Source: Buxus sempervirens
Lineage: Eukaryota > Streptophyta > Magnoliopsida > Buxales > Buxaceae
Assembly (NCBI GenBank): GCA_947561395.2
Contig: OX387187.1
Location: 5,834,976-5,898,975 of the forward strand
Length of the DNA stretch: 64,000 nt
Direction of reading: 5' to 3'
The notes under the pieces are model-generated. The model searched no databases, was not told the origin of the DNA, and was given only the letters and a program-made list of their open reading frames with translations. The first letter of the stretch is position 1, and each line of letters opens with the position of its first letter. A program made the translations under genes and the position numbers. Positions 14,677-27,023 of this stretch are shown here, piece after piece.

Positions 14677-15267
14677 TATATTGGAAAAGTATCACCAATT
14701 TATAATTATAGATAATTGGATTGAATCTGAATCACTTTTAATAAGTGTCACTAAATATCAATTTTGCCTTGTTGAAACCCAGCCCATCCAACCTCTGGTT
14801 ACCAAGCCAAACCCTAATTAAATAGGATATGTTTGGCAGGCTAAGGCAAGCCTGATACCATCGACATGTAAGAGTAAATGGTCACTGTGCGTTGTGAATG
14901 AAACCCTAAATGCAATACATAGATATTAATGATTTTGACTCAAATGTATCATTTCAATACACAAACAAAAATCTTGAGCTACCATTATAGTTTAAGAAGG
15001 AGCTCTATCTCTTCTCGATCTCAAGAAGAATATCTATTTGTTTTTCGAGAAACAATTATTCATTTTAATAAGGTGGCATCTTCTTGTGTTGACACTTGAC
15101 TCAATTGCTTCCCTTAATAGAAGTGGCTATATCAGGAATCACTAGATATTAAGGTCCAGTTGCACTTCTCTTTCTCTCTCTCATTGAAGGGCGGCCAGTT
15201 GCACCTCTATCTCTCTCTCTCCCCATCCTAATGATGTAATGCCTTGGATTGAGTTTGGTCTTGGGCC

Positions 15268-16470
15268 TTGGAGGATTGCCCTCTGTTGGAGGAGATTAGG
15301 ATAAAGGTTGAAGGTGACTGCAGGGGAGGCCTAAACCATCCCAAGCCGAATTTGGAGTGAGCTCTCTCTAAGTTGCATTCGGATTAAGCTCACTTGCTCC
15401 AAATTCAGCTTGGGATGGTTTAGGCCTGCCCCTGCAGTCACGTTCAACTTTTATCCTAATCTCCTCCAACAGAGGGCAATCCTCCTCCCCAATTGCAATC
15501 CAAAGGGAAAGATATCGCAATCGATCCCAGGTTATACTCCAAAACCCATTACCATTATTTTGAATCAGTGAACAATCTCCATCCATGGAGTATCTGCATT
15601 TCTTATTGTTGGGTCCGTTCCTGAGCATCTTTCAAGTTAGCCTCCAATGCGTCTAAGGAAGAAAGGATTCTTAACGATGATATCATACATGTGAAAGGAC
15701 TTGAGCCTGAAGAATTCTCTAGGCGAAAGAATCCTAATTCTCCACTTCCTCTCCGGGATATCCCCAAACTTATAAAAAAAAAAAAGAGAGAGAAAAATGT
15801 ATGGCGCAACTGGGGTACCCGGGAAGCCACAGCACTGCCTAGTGGTCAAGGCTTGGGGCTTGAGGGTGTGCTCCCTCCGAGGTGGAGGGTTTAAAACCTC
15901 TTTGGTGTTATCAAAAAAAAAAAAAAAAAAGAAAGAAAAAAGCAAAAAAAGAGAAAATTGTATAGCGCAACTGGGAGAGGAACTGGAGAATTAGGATTCT
16001 TTTGTCCAGAGAATTCTCCAAGCTCAAGTCTTTTCGCATGATTGTATTTGGGATAGCTTGGAAGATGCTCAGGAACGGTCATAACAATAAGAAATGCAGA
16101 TACTCAATGGATGGAGATTGTTCACTGATTCAAATCAATGGTAATTGGTTTCAGAGTATAACTTGGGGTCGATTGCGATATCTTTCCCTTTGGATTGCAG
16201 TTGGGGAGCTACTAATTCCATTAGAATCGGCAGGGCTGGAGGATTGCCATCTGTTGGAGGAGATTAGGATAAAGGTTGAAGGTGACTGCAGGGGGAGGCC
16301 TAAACGATCCCAAGCTGAATTTTGAGCAAGTGAGCTGAATCCGAATGCAACTGAGAGAGAGCTTACTCCAAATTCAGCTTGGGATGGTTTAGGCCTCCTC
16401 CTGCAGTCACCTTCAACCTTTATCCTAATCTCCTTCAATAGATGACAATCCTCCAGCCCTGCCGATGCTA
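15268..16470. repeat. Nested foldback (inverted repeats) in R1
   Basis: There are two local palindromes, about 15268-15485 and 16229-16470, each with arms of about 90 bp that share GGAGATTAGGATAAAGGTTG and AGGCCTAAAC-type blocks. Outside their inner arms, 15486-15770 is repeated inverted at about 15976-16228, so the whole segment folds into one larger hairpin with a hairpin at each flank. The loop holds the SINE. The frames open on both strands here are mirror images of one another and are not likely genes. A transcript through this region would be strongly double-stranded. Confidence 0.85.
15815..15958 (+). mobile_element. tRNA-derived SINE inside R1
   Basis: A box A-like GCCTAGTGGTCAAGGC lies at about 15837-15853 and a box B-like GGGTTTAAAACC at about 15887-15898, followed by GTGTTATC and a poly-A run. 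A 17-bp direct repeat with one mismatch flanks it (TGTATGGCGCAACTGGG at 15798-15814 and TGTATAGCGCAACTGGG at 15959-15975). It sits in the loop of the foldback. The second copy in R2 is at about 20856-21006 with a longer A run. Confidence 0.7.
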
Positions 16471-17025
16471 ATGGAGTTAGTAGTTCCCCAACTGCAATCC
16501 AACGGGAAAGATGTCGCAATCGGGGAGGTGCAGCCAAAATTTTGGGCTCGTCCTTATTGATTAGGACTTGTAATTTTGTTTTTGTCTAGTAATTAAGATA
16601 ACTTCGTAATTACTAGACAAGCTTGCTTTGCTTTAATTTGGTTTGGATGGGATTATAAACACCCGCAATTCATAGGGAAGCTTGTAGGGGCCACACCCAA
16701 AATTAGATTCTCCAAGAATTTAATGACATTTCTTATTTCGTTTTTTCTTTTATAATTTAATTTATCTTCACGAGGCATTTTGAATTTCTTTCTTTGTCTT
16801 ATATAACTGAAATGCTAGATTATGATAAGGTTATAAAATCTTTTTACTGAAATCATAACCTTATGTTGGTCTTTATTTTTATAGAATATTTTTTTCCTAT
16901 TAGCAAAAAGGTTTGGGTCATTGAAAAGGACTACTACATCATGGATAGGAGTTGGATTCATAAGCATAGGTATTTACACCTTTAAATCATTAATTTAATT
17001 TTGTTTATGGTGTTCACACACAAAT

Positions 17026-19717
17026 ATTGTAGTTCCAAGAGTAAGCAAACTTCATATGATATATTGTAGTTCCAAGAGTCTTGAATAAAATGACAGAGAT
17101 TTCAGAACTTTTGGAATTAACATAAACCCATCCAAACTGCTCATCAAGGTCCTTCGTTTGGTTTTAAAAATCTCGGATAAACACTGCATTTGGGAGGTCT
17201 AAACCCAAAATTTTGCAGACCCATCTTTTATGTAACCCAAAAAAAAAACCTTTCTTTTGCATATTTTATGTCCTGGGATTTTGAATATATAGCTGTTGTT
17301 AGTGAACTCTGAATTTTGTTTTTCTGCTTACATTTGATAGTCTTGATGCTATTATACTGCTGTTGGCTACTCCAGTATGAGTAGAACATGTTGATTCCAG
17401 TTTTTCTCAGATTTTTTGTGTAAGTTACGGTTCTGTTGCTGTGAGTGGTAGTGCATTGATATGGGATGCAGAGGTTCAATAAAATGAATTCAATTCTAGA
17501 ATATGTGTTTTAGATGAGTTTCTTTGATTGGGAATTGGACTTGGTAGCTGTTGATGCTTTATTTTAAAGCTGTATTTCTACAAGATTTGTAGGTCTGTGG
17601 ATTTATGCATACATTATTTGGTGCAGTATTTTAGGCTCTGGCTCATATAGTTTCTTCTTTGTCAAATCAAAAACAGATTGCACTTGTGTTACGTATTAAG
17701 GCTGTTAGCATCAAAAGGTCCGGAAAAGCTATAGATAAGGAATTAAGACCACAGTTTCTTTCTGAGTGAGTATTATTTTATTATTTTTTAGCTTATGTAA
17801 TCCATTCTTCTTGCATGGATCATTTTCTAATAAGTCCTTTATTGTTATGCATCAACTTTGGAGCAGTACTTGAGGACTTGGCTTCTGCAGAATTTTCTTG
17901 GTCAAAACAAAACCAAAAAAAAAAAGAAAGAGAAAAAAAGATTGCATATTTGTTGCATATTAAGGCTGACTAGTGTCAAAAGGGTGGGGTGCTGAAGCAG
18001 TTGAGGGATTAACAATCACAGTTCCTTTTTCGGTGAGTACCTATGATATTGAAGGATATATTTATTAGGTTTTATTATTCGGTTCATTTTCTGGTGTTTA
18101 TATGCAAATATGATGTTTATGTTATGAAACTAATTCTTTTCTTTTGCGTTACTATTAATGAGGTTCTTTTAGTGCTGGAAAAATCAGTATAATTTATGCC
18201 TGTGCTATCTTCTCCACGTTTGCATGGTTATGTTTATGGCTCTTCTTTCATCATTTAGGTTTCTAGAACTTGTGACCCTACAAGCTGTTGCACCTGAGCA
18301 TGTTCCATGTGCTCAAGGGATGTTGATGGGTTCAAATTATTTGATGGACATATTTTATCAGATATTATAAGAAGATATGAGTGTGATTCTTACTAGTTGG
18401 TTGCGGTTCTGTGTTAATAGGCATTTGTTTATGTAAAGTAATTGAAGTGAAAACTTGTGACTATATATGAACTAATATCATTCAATAATTCTTCTTATAT
18501 GTGCCTCAAGGAATGCTCTCTTAGGTTGGTCAAAATTTATAGGATTGCTGTCAAAAGCAACTCAATAAAGTGATTTCATGTCTCCTTTGTGACCTATTTG
18601 GGCTTGGTCACCCCTTTATTGCAGGTTATCTAATTTTGGGACCTATTTGGGCTTGGTCACCCCTTCCATTTTAGGGGAGGTGCTGTCAAAATTTTGGCAA
18701 AAGTGGGGGAAATTTTAATTGTTGTGTGGGATTTGGGGGTTTTTAGATAAGAAACTTTGTGAGTTAATTGTTAAACTCTAAATAAATTGAAATGGTTTTC
18801 TTAACAGCTTTGCTAGTAGAAGCTACGACATAGGTATTCTGGATCTCTTAGGTTGGTTTACGTTTATAGGATTTCTGTCAAAAGCAACTCAATAAAGTGA
18901 TTATAGTTCTATAGTTATTCATGAGCAATTAAGCGGTGAAAAACTCTATAGTTAGAGATTTCCAGCCCCATGTGTGTATTCAGCCATTGGCATGTGAGCA
19001 AGGCCTACCGCGTCACATGTGATGGGATAAGGGTAGTTTTGTGAGTGAGTAAACCTATATAGGCTTTTTCTTTTGTGCGTGTGTGGAAAGAAAATGTGAT
19101 CTACTACAATAGTGAGACTCCCATTTTGTCAAGTTTATTGATGTTGTGATGCTCAGCCATCTTTCTCAGATTTGATTATATGGTGGGCCTCTAAAGTCCT
19201 TTCAATTGTTTGGAGGTATTCATAGGAGAGACCCCTTGTCTTTATATCCCTTTATCATTTGCTTTGGAAGCCTAGTCCCTTCGTATCGATAGACCTCACA
19301 AAGAAAAGGGTATTCATGAGGTCAATATATATTGGAACTTTATGTCAGTGATTCATTTTAATTTTTGAATGACCCACATATGCTGTTGTGCTTCTACCAA
19401 GAAAAAGGCATTCATAGGGTTGCAGAGAAAATTGCTATCATTGAGGCCAGTCCAATCAAACATTCAGAAATCATCTCTTTCCATCTGCTCAAATCAGCCC
19501 TACCATGCTCAAGACCACATTATCATTGTCTATACTCTCTACCCATGGCAATTAACAAAGCGAGTTACTGATCTTCCCTCCCTTAATTCACCGGCTAGGC
19601 CTTGTCTAATAGTCTTAGATATAATCTAGCTATAGTGGGTTCAATCAGAAGCTAGATTCCAAAGAGGTTGAACTTATTAGTGTCCAAGTTTGTAGTGTAA
19701 TGACATTCAATTTTAAA
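17026..19717. other. Spacer between R1 and R2, no gene recognised
   Basis: The spacer begins with ATTGTAGTTCCAAGAG, which recurs at 17062. Two diverged copies of a roughly 150-bp segment lie at about 17620-17775 and 17862-18030 (shared GATTGCA, TATTAAGGCTG, GTGAGTA), and two copies of a roughly 58-bp segment at 18519-18576 and 18846-18903. One full and one partial copy of the repeated module GACCTATTTGGGCTTGGTCA are at 18591-18690. An exon-like open stretch at about 18259-18370 (ELVTLQAVAPEHVPCAQGML) is not recognised. Confidence 0.5.
18616..18690 (+). repeat. Recurrent CACTA module M, copy 1
   Basis: A splice-acceptor-like TTTATTGCAGGTTAT is followed by GACCTATTTGGGCTTGGTCA, CCCCTTCCATTTTAGGGGAG and GTGCTG. 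The same order occurs at 26762-26845, 38524-38606 and 40511-40590. A partial extra copy directly precedes this one (18591-18614). The end of R1 and R2 (GAGGTGCAGCCAAAATTTTG) resembles the tail of the module. It seems to be an internal non-coding exon or leader of the element. Confidence 0.75.
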
Positions 19718-22073
19718 TATATTGGAAAAGTATCACCAATTTATAATTATAGATAATTGGATTGAATCTGAATCACTTTTAATAAGTGTCACTAAATATC
19801 AATTTTGCCTTGTTGAAACCCAGCCCATCCAACCTCTGGTTACCAAGCCAAACCCTAATTAAATAGGATATGTTTGGCAGGCTAAGGCAAGCCTGATACC
19901 ATCGACATGTAAGAGTAAATGGTCACTGTGCGTTGTGAATGAAACCCTAAATGCAATACATAGATATTAATGATTTTGACTCAAATGTATCATTTCAATA
20001 CACAAACAAAAATCTTGAGCTACCATTATAGTTTAAGAAGGAGCTCTATCTCTTCTCGATCTCAAGAAGAATATCTATTTGTTTTTCGAGAAACAATTAT
20101 TCATTTTAATAAGGTGGCATCTTCTTGTGTTGACACTTGACTCAATTGCTTCCCTTAATAGAAGTGGCTATATCAGGAATCACTAGATATTAAGGTCCAG
20201 TTGCACTTCTCTTTCTCTCTCTCATTGAAGGGCGGCCAGTTGCACCTCTATCTCTCTCTCTCCCCATCCTAATGATGTAATGCCTTGGATTGAGTTTGGT
20301 CTTGGGCCTTGGAGGATTGCCCTCTGTTGGAGGAGATTAGGATAAAGGTTGAAGGTGACTGCAGGGGAGGCCTAAACCATCCCAAGCCGAATTTGGAGTG
20401 AGCTCTCTCTAAGTTGCATTCGGATTAAGCTCACTTGCTCCAAATTCAGCTTGGGATGGTTTAGGCCTGCCCCTGCAGTCACGTTCAACTTTTATCCTAA
20501 TCTCCTCCAACAGAGGGCAATCCTCCTCCCCAATTGCAATCCAAAGGGAAAGATATCGCAATCGATCCCAGGTTATACTCCAAAACCCATTACCATTATT
20601 TTGAATCAGTGAACAATCTCCATCCATGGAGTATCTGCATTTCTTATTGTTGGGTCCGTTCCTGAGCATCTTTCAAGTTAGCCTCCAATGCGTCTAAGGA
20701 AGAAAGGATTCTTAACGATGATATCATACATGTGAAAGGACTTGAGCCTGAAGAATTCTCTAGGCGAAAGAATCCTAATTCTCCACTTCCTCTCCGGGAT
20801 ATCCCCAAACTTATAAAAAAAAAAAAGAGAGAGAAAAATGTATGGCGCAACTGGGGTACCCGGGAAGCCACAGCACTGCCTAGTGGTCAAGGCTTGGGGC
20901 TTGAGGGTGTGCTCCCTCCGAGGTGGAGGGTTTAAAACCTCTTTGGTGTTATCAAAAAAAAAAAAAAAAAAAAAAAAAGAAAGAAAAAAGCAAAAAAAGA
21001 GAAAATTGTATAGCGCAACTGGGAGAGGAACTGGAGAATTAGGATTCTTTTGTCCAGAGAATTCTCCAAGCTCAAGTCTTTTCGCATGATTGTATTTGGG
21101 ATAGCTTGGAAGATGCTCAGGAACGGTCATAACAATAAGAAATGCAGATACTCAATGGATGGAGATTGTTCACTGATTCAAATCAATGGTAATTGGTTTC
21201 AGAGTATAACTTGGGGTCGATTGCGATATCTTTCCCTTTGGATTGCAGTTGGGGAGCTACTAATTCCATTAGAATCGGCAGGGCTGGAGGATTGCCATCT
21301 GTTGGAGGAGATTAGGATAAAGGTTGAAGGTGACTGCAGGGGGAGGCCTAAACGATCCCAAGCTGAATTTTGAGCAAGTGAGCTGAATCCGAATGCAACT
21401 GAGAGAGAGCTTACTCCAAATTCAGCTTGGGATGGTTTAGGCCTCCTCCTGCAGTCACCTTCAACCTTTATCCTAATCTCCTTCAATAGATGACAATCCT
21501 CCAGCCCTGCCGATGCTAATGGAGTTAGTGGTTCCCCAACTGCAATCCAACGGGAAAGATGTCGCAATCGGGGAGGTGCAGCCAAAATTTTGGGCTCGTC
21601 CTTATTGATTAGGACTTGTAATTTTGTTTTTGTCTAGTAATTAAGATAACTTCGTAATTACTAGACAAGCTTGCTTTGCTTTAATTTGGTTTGGATGGGA
21701 TTATAAACACCCGCAATTCATAGGGAAGCTTGTAGGGGCCACACCCAAAATTAGATTCTCCAAGAATTTAATGACATTTCTTATTTCGTTTTTTCTTTTA
21801 TAATTTAATTTATCTTCACGAGGCATTTTGAATTTCTTTCTTTGTCTTATATAACTGAAATGCTAGATTATGATAAGGTTATAAAATCTTTTTACTGAAA
21901 TCATAACCTTATGTTGGTCTTTATTTTTATAGAATATTTTTTTCCTATTAGCAAAAAGGTTTGGGTCATTGAAAAGGACTACTACATCATGGATAGGAGT
22001 TGGATTCATAAGCATAGGTATTTACACCTTTAAATCATTAATTTAATTTTGTTTATGGTGTTCACACACAAAT
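19718..22073 (+). repeat. Direct repeat copy R2 of the transposase leader
   Basis: This is the copy directly in front of the TNP2 coding exons and probably the original. It begins after TTTTAAA, an A-T step that is the intact form of the site where a Helitron end abuts R1. It ends in the first TNP2 intron. It contains the same SINE, foldbacks and first TNP2 exon as R1. Confidence 0.95.
20309..21518. repeat. Nested foldback in R2, upstream of TNP2
   Basis: This is the second copy of the foldback described at 15268-16470, with the same arms and the same SINE in the loop. It ends about 470 bp in front of the TNP2 start codon and so probably lies in the promoter or untranslated leader of the transposase. 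Confidence 0.85.
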
Positions 22074-25000
22074 TAAAGTTAAAATTTTTAATTTGATGAG
22101 ACAGGTGTAGTCGAGAATACCAGGAAGGGGCAAAGGGTTTTATTGAGCGAGCATGTTTCCGTGGAGCAACTATTGATGGAAGGTTGAAGTGCCCATGTCC
22201 GAATTGCAATAATGTGTTGTACCAAACCAAGGATACAGTGTTCGAGCATATGGTTTGTGATGGATTTGATCCAAGCTATAAGATATGGTTCTATCATGGA
22301 GAGGATGTAGATTCTGAAAATTCAGCAAGGGATGACGTAAATTACGTTGCACCGGATGATCACAGTATGGGTGTTGAAATGGGGGATTTGGTGAATGATG
22401 TTTTGACGGCCCATAACCTGACAACAGAAACAGACAGTATGTCACATGGAACAAATATTCAACCTAATTCTGATGTCAGTAGGTTTGAGAAGTTATTACG
22501 TGATTCTGAGCAGGAGTTGTACCCTGGCTGTAAGAGGCACACAAAATTATCTTGCATACTTAGATTATTTCATATCAAGTGTCTAGGTGGATGTAGCAAC
22601 AAGACATTTATTTTATTTTTGGAGTTGTTGAAGGAGCTACTCCCAGATGGGTCGACGTTGCCGGATAATTTTTCACAAATAAAGAAAATTATATCTGACT
22701 TAGGGCTTAATTATGACAAAATTGATGCATGCCCGAATGACTGCATGTTATATTGGAAGGAATCTGCTACCAAACAGTCATGTGGAACTTGTGGCATGTC
22801 GAGATGGAAGTTTGAGGATAGTAATTCCGAAAAGAAAAGAAAGAAGAGGCCGGCAAAGATTCTACGTTACTTCCCTCTGAAACCGCGTCTCCAGAGGCTT
22901 TTCATGTCACCCAAGCTTGCTTCCGACATGAGATGGCATCATGAGGGTCGTACTAAAGATGAAAGATTAAGGCATCCTGCTGACTCTCCTGCATGGGTAT
23001 CCTTTGACATCATGAACCCAGAATTTGCTAAGGACAGTAGAAATGTCAGACTTGGGTTAGCAAGTGATGGGTTCAATCCTTTTAGGACAATGAATATCAC
23101 CCACAGCACATGGCCTGTGATTTTGATACCGTATAATTTGCCGCCGTGGTTGTGCATGAAGCAACCTAACATGATACTTTCATGTCTTATACCAGGCCCA
23201 TCTAGCCCCGGTAATGACATTGATGTCTATCTGAGGCCGTTAATAGATGAATTAAAAGAAATATGGGATTTTGGATTGGACACGTATGATGCTTCAAGGA
23301 AAGAAACATTTAAATTACGTGCAGGCCTATTGTGGACCATCAGTGACTTTCCAGGTTATGCAATGTTGTCAGGATGGAGTACCAAAGGGAGATTTGCATG
23401 TCCTTCTTGTCATAAGGACACTTGTAGTCGTTATTTGAGTAATGGGAGAAAACAATGTTACATGGGACATCGTCGTTTCTTATCACCTGATCATAGATTC
23501 CGAAAACAAAAAAAGTCTTTTGATGGTACACAAGAGACTAGAGAAGCTCCAATTCCATTGGATGGGTTTGATATATTGGAGGAATTACAAGGCACTATGC
23601 ATACTTTTGGCAAGAAGGTGGGGAAACAGCAAAAAAGCACCAGGGATACTACTATGCCTTACAATTGGAAGAAAAAAAGTATATTTTTTGAATTGCCATA
23701 TTGGAAGTATAATCTATTGAGACACAATTTGGATGTGATGCACATTGAAAAGAATTTTTGTGATAATGTGCTTGGGACTTTATTGAATATTGAAGGAAAA
23801 TCAAAGGATGGTTTAAAGGCACGTCTTGATTTGGTAGACATGCGTGTAAGACACGCACTTCATCCATATTTGCATGGTGATAGCAGCAAAGCATCCCTAC
23901 CTACTGCATGCTTCTCAATGAATAGGGCTGAGAAAGATGTATTTTTAAAAGTGTTGAAGAGTTTGAAAGTCCCTGATGGTTATTCATCTAATATAGCACG
24001 GCGTATAAATTTGAAAGAGGGTACAATATATGGGCTCAAAAGCCATGACTACCATGTTATAATGCAACAATTTTTGCCGATTGCTATTCGAAGGGTGTTG
24101 TCGAAAAATGTTGCATCTGTGCTAATAGAATTAAGTAACTTCTTTCGTGGAATATGTTCCAAAACATGCCAAGTTGATGAATTAGGGCAGCTGACCAAGC
24201 GCGTGGCGCTAATTCTTTGTAACTTGGAGAGGATCTTTCCTCCTGCATTCTTTGATGTTATGGTGCACTTACCCATTCATTTGGCAGCGGAGGCAATGGT
24301 GGGGGGGGCCTGTCCATTACAGATGGATGTATCCTATAGAAAGGTGTGTTTTTAATTTATATCAATCAATTTTCTAGTTAGATTATACTTTTGCTTTTAC
24401 TTAGTAAAGAAAAATTGTTTATAATGTAGGTATCTTTGTACTCTGAAGTCATATGTGCGTAATAAAGCCCAACCAGAGGGGTCAATTGCTGAAGGGTATA
24501 TTGCAGAAGAATGCCTTACATTTTGTTCAAGATACTTTCAAGAAGTTGAAACAAGATTAAATCGGCCTGTGAGGACATGTGATGAAAGTGTGATTGGAGG
24601 TGTTGAACCATTTAGGTTGAGCCACATTGAATGGATTCAAGCTCATCGTTATGTCACATTCAATAACGAGAAGGTTGCAAACTATATAAAGTAAGATGCT
24701 GATGCTTAGTATAATCGTTGTACACTTATTACAATTTTATTTTTACCTTCGGTCTAACCAACTTTCATCATCTTTGTAGGCAACATAGTAGAAATCTTCG
24801 GATGGAGAATCCCAGAGTAGGTCCTCGTGAATTACAGAAGTTGCAAAATGAAAAATTCACTGATTGGTTTAGGAGTCATGTAAGTTATGATCCTAACTAA
24901 AAGTTATGTTATGATCATTAATTATTGTAGGTTAGTTTTAAAATTTATTTTTAAACTATTTCCCTTTAAATAGGTTGACATGTTGAAAAGCGCCAAAAGG

Positions 25001-25687
25001 ATGTTGCCAGAAGAAATTGAATTGCTTGCCCAAGGCCCATATTCTATAGCAAATAGGCTTAAGGGGTATGCCATTAATGGATATAGGTTTTGTACAGTGG
25101 AGAAAGAGAAATGGGGTAAAAGTCAAAATAGTGGTGTTGCAGTCAATGCAACTACTACGAGCTATGCAAGTGCCAAGGACAAAGCCCCGATGACAGGCAA
25201 CTTAACCTATTATGGTCGTTTAACAGACATAATCGAATTGAAATATTCTGAGAGCCTTAAGTTTGTATTGTTTAAATGTGATTGGGTTGATGTGGGAGGA
25301 CATGGAAAAGGAATGAAAATTGATGAGTTTGGGTTTACACTTGTAAATTTCAATCGATTATTGTGTTCTGGTCAGCAAGTTACAGATGAACCATTTGTAT
25401 TGGCATCCCAAGCAGAGCAGGTTTTCTACGTGCAAGATCCTATTGATGAAGATTGGAATATTGTTATGAAGACTAAACCAAGGGACTTGTTTGATATGGA
25501 TGGAGATGGGGATTCAATTGTTGAGAGTGAGCCATATGGAGCGCAAATATTCAACGATCTTGAACAAAGCATTGATGACAGTGTTAATTGGGCGAGGGAA
25601 GATATGCCCGCTGCAACCGTTGATGCACCTCCACATTTGCTTCTCGAGCAAAATGATCTTCCGATCGAGGGATCAGATTCTGATTAG
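21989..25687 (+). CDS. CACTA TNP2/TnpD-type transposase, one frameshift
   Basis: Catalyses excision and insertion of the CACTA element; acts in the nucleus together with TnpA. Five exons are inferred: 21989-22017 (MDRSWIHKH), 22105-24343, 24430-24690, 24780-24879 and 24974-25687, all with GT-AG borders, about 1,100 residues in total. Domains in order: N-terminal transposase-associated zinc-binding part (CPCPNC near 22193), transposase_21 core (DIDVYLRPLIDELKEIW, SDFPGYAMLSGWSTKGRFACPSCH, DVMHIEKNFCDNVLGTLLNI), DUF4218 (IMQQFLPIAIR to MYPIERYLCTLKSYV across exons 2-3) and DUF4216 (GRLTDIIELKYS, EFGFTLVNFNRL, SQAEQVFYVQDP). A run of eight G at 24301-24308 puts the end of exon 2 one base out of frame; seven G would keep the family reading. 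Otherwise no stop interrupts it. This could be a recent mutation or a homopolymer sequencing error. The conserved state argues for recent activity. Confidence 0.9.
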
Positions 25688-26627
25688 GACACTATCTTTC
25701 TTTCTTTTCTTTTCTTCTTTTTTTTAGATAATATTTACTTGTATGCCTTTATCTTTTTGGAGAAGTGTAAATTGTTACTTTATTGAGACATTTAATTAAT
25801 ACACTTGCTTTCAAGGGTAAACCAAGGGACTTGTTTATGGGTACTGCCATCTTTATCGTCTTGATTTCATGTTCCCTATTGGAACTAAAGTAAGTGTAAC
25901 TTCATTTTATACTGGATTCAATGGTTATTGGTTTGCCGGTTTGCTCTTTTGGCTTTTTAGCAGCATTCTCAAGTTATTATACAATAAAAGCCAAAGTTTG
26001 GAAATATAGTTTTTCATTCACCTCACTATTTAAAAGCATATTCCTTGAAGCCCTCAGGTCTTTCATATATTTGGAGAAGAAATAGGATCATGAAGAAATA
26101 AAATTTCTAGTAGAAGCATGACAAATTGATAAACAAGGTCCATACTCCTCTATATAGCAGAACTTGTGTTGATATGATACTATAATCATAATTTTTATCA
26201 TTTGTCACGAAATTATTATTTGTTTACTTATTTACTTGCTAGCAAAGTAAATAGAATATAAGAACCAAGAAAACCAATTCAGAAAGCTAGGAGAATCCTG
26301 GATACTTATTATTATTCATGGGACCCCTTTATATATTAAACAGACTTTCTTGTGCCTGACCTTAATTTGAATGCTCTTAAAAGAAATTGCTTTGGGTCTT
26401 TGGTTCACCTTCTATTGTCAGCAAGAGCAGCCTTTTCATTCTTTCTTTTGACCTTTGCTTCCGCTCTTTTTTTCCTTTTGCTCTTTCTTTGTTTCTTTCC
26501 AACATGTAGTATTGTACGGTTAGTTTAGTTGAACCATTAGATCTTATCAAGCCTCCAAGAAAAGAGAGAAAAAAGAGAAGACCTTGATGGGTTCTTCTTC
26601 AAAAGAGCTGCAGGAGTATCTCAAATT
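25688..26627. other. 3' flank of TNP2, no gene seen
   Basis: This is probable 3' untranslated sequence followed by AT-rich non-coding DNA. The phrase AAACCAAGGGACTTGTTT at about 25820 repeats a bit of the last TNP2 exon (25475), a small internal duplication. Confidence 0.5.
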
Positions 26628-26852
26628 ATATAGCACTTTTTTTCAATTTCTGAAATATTTATATAGTTCAAAACTTATATAGCACCTTTTTGCATGGATG
26701 AAAAGGAATTGAATAACTGAAATTGGGGGTGGGAATTAGATGTATGAATGGTATATAGATTTTTTATTGCAGGTTATTTGATTTTGGGACCTATTTGGGC
26801 TTGGTCACCCCTTCCATTTTAAGGGAGGTGTTGCCGAAATTTCGGTGCATAT
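26628..26852 (+). repeat. Internal CACTA repeat D, copy 1 (contains module M)
   Basis: About 225 bp from TATATAGCACTTTTTTTCAA to TTGCCGAAATTTCGG are repeated at 38388-38612 with scattered changes. Module M lies at its end (26762-26845), preceded by a TTTTTTATTGCAG acceptor. This copy stands just in front of the TnpA-like gene; the other stands beyond the TAF15b island. The pair thus brackets island 1. Confidence 0.85.
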
Positions 26853-27023
26853 TTATTTATGTATTTTGTCTTTTCCTTCTCAATGAAACCCATGTATCTC
26901 AAACTGTTATTTGTTTGATGTGTCATGCCATATTATTTTCTTGTATATATTTAAGTCTTAGATTTTGATCTCATTATATCTTTTTCTTGGTTCTTATGAC
27001 ATTATGTTATGTGTAAACTATAG

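Larger units (their letters stand above)
14677..17025 (+). repeat. Direct repeat copy R1 of the transposase leader (2.35 kb)
   Basis: This segment repeats at 19718-22073. Reading line by line I found one substitution (A at 16482, G at 21530) and a difference of seven A residues in a poly-A run near 15914. It contains a SINE, nested foldbacks and, at 16941-16969, the short first exon of TNP2 (MDRSWIHKH). After 17025 the two copies diverge: R2 runs on into the second TNP2 exon while R1 runs into unrelated sequence. R1 is therefore a partial, very recent copy of the leader of the transposase gene. Confidence 0.95.

Noticed and set aside
15368-16537. Frames on both strands with shared DGDCSLIQ and EEIRIKVE sequences (also 20409-21585)
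   Set aside because: They are mirror images produced by the inverted repeats, and I see no known domain; treated as foldback, not as protein genes.
22939-24276. Minus-strand frames across the transposase
   Set aside because: They are antisense shadows of the TNP2 exon.
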